The notes under the pieces are model-generated. The model did no database searches. It worked only from the letters and a program-made list of their open reading frames with translations, and had not been told where the DNA came from. Of a stretch of 64,000 nucleotides of DNA, positions 60,701 to 64,000 are shown piece by piece. This DNA comes from Suillus spraguei (taxonomy: Eukaryota; Basidiomycota; Agaricomycetes; Boletales; Suillaceae). The translations under genes and the position numbers were made by a program. Location: the NCBI GenBank assembly GCA_016800925.1, contig JABCPU010000106.1, forward strand, positions 62,001 through 126,000, in the 5' to 3' direction. Position 1 is the stretch's first letter. Every line of letters starts with the position of its first letter.

Positions 60701-61635
60701 AGCGAGAATCCCAATTGTTGAACAGGAGTGCGAAACTCTACGTACTTTGGATGCAGCAGATAGCATACCCAGCACCACCTTTGCGTAAGGATGTACCTAT
60801 GCAGCTTAATTAGCTCGCCTCAAATCAAGAAGAGTGACCCATACATTGACTAGATTCCCGACGACGGCGTCAAGAATTCTGAGTGGTTGAAGATATGTGG
60901 TCTGGATATTGTCTGCGGCATCAAGATCTTCTGGCGCATCCTTTGCTGCAGATGCCGCAGAAGTGGCACGTTTCCCGAGCAGTTTCACACGTTGCATGCC
61001 CTCGCGGACGTCACAAAGTTTGACTAACTAACTGGGGATCAGGGATCTCTTCCACGCTAGCAGGGGCGTCGAGAACCTGCATGACCACCAGAATTTAGAT
61101 ATGAAAACTAGATCATTCAGCCAAAATACCTTAAAAGCAGATTCTCCGGACACTCCTTGCTTCACACAGTCACCGGGATTCTCAGATGTGGCAAGCTTGT
61201 TATGTTGCAGACGCGACACATCCTGGGTGGACCTCAGATAAGTTCAAGATCAAAATAATGACCGCCTACCTCAATATTTTGATTCAATGAAGCACCTTCA
61301 GGATCAGCGTTCTGAACAGCAGGGGTTTGGTGGCGGGAACGCTTAAAGGTTTTCTGCGCAAAATGATATCATCCATGTTCCAGCTCTCCCGCATTCACTT
61401 GGACGTACAGAGACTTTTTAATCACATTCTTCTTAAATTTCTGCAGGGCCTGACAGAATTTACTACGAGGCTGGCTCTGGATGAAAAATGCGTTAGAGGC
61501 AACGATGATGTTTGTAGCGCTCGTCGACAGTGATCCTATGAGAGCACGCACCGAGCTCACACCAGGAGTTGCCTCTCTAGATCGAGGAGATTCAGAGGCG
61601 TCTAGAGGAGGATTTGTCCTGTGGTCTTCGTTCAT
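57758..61635 (-). pseudogene. NACHT-WD40 NLR-like protein (NWD type), pseudogene
   Basis: Fungal NLR-type signalling ATPase, a class implicated in non-self recognition. The start is probably the ATG at 61635 (MNEDHRTNPPLDASESPRSR). Exons carry QHNKLATSENPGDCVK, then DNIQTTYLQPLRILDAVVGN, LEKLKQVYHFMSQDDTLGQI, YNKVLDELVQQFRDQAIRD and the pre-NACHT GAGRDTTKQCLLGTRTDIL. The P-loop GPAGKGKSA lies at about 60113-60090. The long NACHT and linker frame 59597-58665 and WD40 repeats (GHTSPVSSVSLSLDGTRIVS, then WDAATGLPLGE) follow. Breaks: after NWFK (about 60060) the frame shifts and then meets TAA (SDKCH*KVFST); a base is lost after DSTVR (about 58230); and TGA (58187-58189) replaces the Arg of LF-R-GHT, which the preceding repeat still has as CGA. 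At most three WD repeats remain, fewer than a full propeller. Confidence 0.85.
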
Positions 61636-62236
61636 TGCGAACAGTAAAAGATTAGGATCAGTGTGAGGGAAGAGTGAGAGGAGAGAGTGGAACCATTTAA
61701 TAGGCACCCGAATGCCCTTGACCACAAGCCTCAAGGCAGCAACGGGACTCACAGTGCCAATCATTCAGCGATGTGCTCAATGGGCCCATCGGAAAGTTGG
61801 AACGTGGGTTGTGCGATATTGCTAGCCTGGAAAGGCATCATCGATCATGGAACAAGCTTGATTAATTCACAGGTGGCAAGCAGGTTGGATATGTATATGA
61901 CATGATGTTGGAAAGCACTGATCACAATCGTCAGGCTGAACTTGGGCAGAAACATTGAGACGTCAGGTGGAGCGACTAGATTATATTTAACGCATATCAG
62001 TGTGAAGTTCAAGTGCGAACAACTCAAGCAATGAGGCTCACCGAGAGATATATACAATACGGAACTGACTTCCTGACTCGCCACCATTCCCATAGTCTCG
62101 CCTAACAGGTTGCAATGAGCTGCAACACGCCCTACTTCGTCGGCATTAACATCGGTACTGCCACTCGTTACACAAAATGGAGAGGTAAAAGCGTCTTCCA
62201 CGAAGAATACCATCACCTGGTGTGCACGTTCAAGCA

Positions 62237-62605
62237 ATGCACGGCCGACAACGCCCGAAAGTAAGGCCAGAAGCAGCCTTGGAGGCCGGTGATTGTGCGG
62301 TAATGATGGCCTATGATGACGCTGAGATTAGACATAAGTATGGCTTGCATACTTTGAGATTGTTCATGCGGTTAAATCCAGCCAATAAGGACCACGAGGC
62401 GACTGCTGTTGAGTTGGTGAGCACCTGCTGCGATACTGAGGGTGTGGATAGTTCCAGCTGGGTCTGTGTGTCGCCAACTCTAATGGACATACAAAACGAA
62501 GTCATCTACACCCGAAAACCACGTCAACCATACAAACGCACAGAAAAAAATGATGAATTGCTTGTAGCATTCATTACCGAGCATCATCCATGGTTCAATG
62601 AATAG
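62237..62605 (+). CDS. Hypothetical protein
   Basis: Open frame from ATG (MHGRQRPKVRPEAALEAGDC) to TAG, 122 codons, with EIRHKYGLHTLRLFMRLNPA, SSWVCVSPTLMDIQNEVIYT and an acidic/aromatic end HHPWFNE. The composition looks coding. A preceding frame (MSCNTPYFVGINIGTATRYT, 62118 onward) may be its first exon, but no clean intron joins them. No family recognised. Confidence 0.35.
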   Translation: MHGRQRPKVRPEAALEAGDCAVMMAYDDAEIRHKYGLHTLRLFMRLNPANKDHEATAVELVSTCCDTEGVDSSSWVCVSPTLMDIQNEVIYTRKPRQPYKRTEKNDELLVAFITEHHPWFNE

Positions 62606-62990
62606 CCAAGTGAAAATCTAGAAAATTCCTTTGATGTCGGGGTGTCAGTTATGTCGAGTCCACTGCAGCTCATTGTAATGATATTCATGGGCCATTCACA
62701 GGGGATTACGATGTAGATATGAAGCACACCAAATCGATTGTAAATCTCGAACCCAGCGAGTTGCCAGCTCGATTCAAATCGGAGTTTCGAGATTTTGGTC
62801 ATTTCTCGCCAGCGCCAGTCCCTGACTCCAAGAAATGATGATTCAGCATACAACAATAAGGCACCTCGCAAATCAATATCCGAGTCTACTCATCCTCACT
62901 TTCCAGCTCCATGTCGAAGATGTCACAGCTCTTCGTTTTCAAGTTATTAATAAGTGACTGGCCTTAGAGCTCGTCAGTGGCCTTCCTTTT
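62606..62990. other. Intergenic, nothing recognised
   Basis: AT-balanced DNA with short frames on both strands and no motif. Confidence 0.35.
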
Positions 62991-63727
62991 TCCTTTCAAA
63001 AGAGAGCTTTCTTCGTGTAGGCTGCACATGGCAGAAACTGCATACGCCGCAGTATAAGTTAATATGTACGGGAGCCGTTAGCGTTGCGACCGTTGGGTAG
63101 TGCAGCCTTAGACGGCCTGATGTTGATGTTCCAACTGATAACAGCTGTCAGAGAAAGCCAAGGACATAAAGTAAGCAAACATACAGTTTCAAGATGAGTT
63201 CGACCTCCACGACATCGCTGTCATGCAATTCTGTCCCGTAATCGCTCATATTGAAAAGGATTCCATGCTCATTGTGAACGTCCGGAGAGTCAACCTTGGT
63301 GTCGCCCAGTTGCGCAAGACCCGAGTAACGATTTGAGGCAAGTAATCTATGCAGTTACATGATTCGTGGGAAGTCTCCGTTGGACACGTTTGTCGGTTTC
63401 CGCGCGCCCACAAGACGTATCAAGGTGTCGTAACGGGCGAAACTTGACAGAATAGTAAGAACCCCTTCTCTCCTGTGACGGTCAACCGCCACGCAACCTG
63501 TAGGCAGTGATATTCTGTGATGTGGGATAGGATCTCTATGGAAATCTGAGGTAAGTCAATGGTGCAATATTGGTAAACAAGCGAATTGTAAATTCCTGCC
63601 ACCTGCTAGCATCAAAAGCAAAAAGTCGAATTCTTGCACTCGCGGCGACTCGGATCGCAACTACCTCATCATTGCTTTTTTGACACGAGAGCATCTCATA
63701 TGTGGCTAAGGTGCCCAACATTGTCAT
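62991..63727 (-). CDS. Possible multi-exon hypothetical gene
   Basis: Minus-strand open pieces flank intron-like signals. 63727 onward reads MTMLGTLATYEMLSCQKSND. A piece near 63420 reads RYDTLIRLVGARKPTNV. 63330-63190 reads LAQLGDTKVDSPDVHNEHGI then YGTELHDSDVVEVELILKL, ending at a GTATGT donor. After a CTGACAG acceptor comes VGTSTSGRLRLHYP, open to a TGA near 62990. The pieces do not yet join in one frame and no family is recognised. Its start would be divergent from, and close to, the aspartic protease. Confidence 0.3.
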
Positions 63728-63742
63728 CGCGTTCGCTGGCAG

Positions 63743-63750
63743 TATATAAT
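63743..63750 (+). promoter_or_regulatory. TATA-like element of the aspartic protease gene
   Basis: TATATAAT lies 40 bp before the ATG at 63790, a usual spacing for a fungal TATA box. No other element was identified. Confidence 0.4.
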
Positions 63751-63789
63751 GGACTACTTACTGAGTATGATATTACTTTCCAGCAAGCC

Positions 63790-64000
63790 ATGTTCCTAGC
63801 TGCGTCATTGTTTACACAGGCTCTCCTCGCTTTGTCAATCACTGGATCGCCTGTTGAAGTTCGCAATTCCCCCATCACCCTTCCCCTTACCAGGAGGCTA
63901 AACTTGTTCAATCGTACTATTAACTTGCAGCACGATAAAGCTCGTGTGGCGGCCCCTAAAGGCCGCAACACGCACGACCGACGTGCTGGTATTAGCATTC
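63790..64000 (+). CDS. Secreted pepsin-like aspartic protease, N-terminus only
   Basis: The frame opens MFLAASLFTQALLALSITGS, a signal peptide with hydrophobic core and a cleavage site near the Gly-Ser. It continues into a basic propeptide with PITLPLTRRLNLFNRTINLQ and HDKARVAAPKGRN, the pattern of basidiomycete A1 aspartic protease (polyporopepsin-like) pro-regions. The catalytic DTGS motifs lie beyond the window edge. The start is well placed, behind a TATA-like element. A1 proteases of this kind are secreted acid endopeptidases; identity is inferred from signal plus propeptide alone. Confidence 0.7.
   Translation, partial: MFLAASLFTQALLALSITGSPVEVRNSPITLPLTRRLNLFNRTINLQHDKARVAAPKGRNTHDRRAGISI

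Overview
The window looks like nuclear DNA of a mushroom-forming basidiomycete (Agaricomycetes). The evidence is the many GT-AG introns of about 50 nt with some tiny exons, the KDZ and Plavaka DNA transposons, the fungal NACHT-WD40 architecture, and two NRPS-like adenylate-forming reductases. No rRNA, tRNA or CRISPR array was recognised.

Layout. 1-4.9 kb is gene-bearing: a phosphoglycerate-mutase-family gene (+), an AlkB-like 2OG-Fe(II) oxygenase (+) and a complete five-exon NEDD8/RUB1 gene (-). 5.4-15.4 kb is nested repeat: a SAP-domain gene split by LTR family A, which holds a 1.45-kb non-coding insert, a Tc1/mariner element and a fragment of LTR family B, followed by minisatellites and an inverted LTR-A. 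About 15.42-32.01 kb is one very large DNA transposon of the KDZ class. Its inverted ends are built of GGGTGGGCCGAG-type repeats. Inside are a decayed TET/JBP DNA-oxygenase gene (+), a KDZ transposase with CxC2 cysteine cluster (-) broken by two inverted solo LTR-B copies, four accessory genes and two arrays of a roughly 100-bp satellite. 32.0-39.9 kb is further repeat: a truncated LTR-A, a Cys/His-cluster ORF, a solo LTR-A with 4-bp target duplication, and a Plavaka-type transposase relic split by a 1.8-kb insertion carrying a G-rich minisatellite. 41-51.4 kb is a tandem duplication (offset about 6.06 kb) of an A-T-R reductase gene, copy 2 intact and copy 1 frameshifted, with a protein-kinase relic between. 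53.4-56.5 kb holds a low-complexity protein with polyproline and a WH2-like motif. 57.7-61.6 kb is a NACHT-WD40 (NLR-like) pseudogene (-). The right edge has two weak small genes and the start of a secreted aspartic protease.

Themes. The KDZ element links a transposase to a 5-methylcytosine-oxidising enzyme family, an association already described for fungal TET/JBP and KDZ genes. Five premature stops, in four different genes of the window, are Arg CGA to TGA changes, the expected footprint of methylated-CpG deamination. Separately, four frameshifts are each explained by one missing G in a G run, so real decay and homopolymer sequencing error must be told apart before calling those genes dead. 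Exon calls come from reading splice signals and family motifs by eye.
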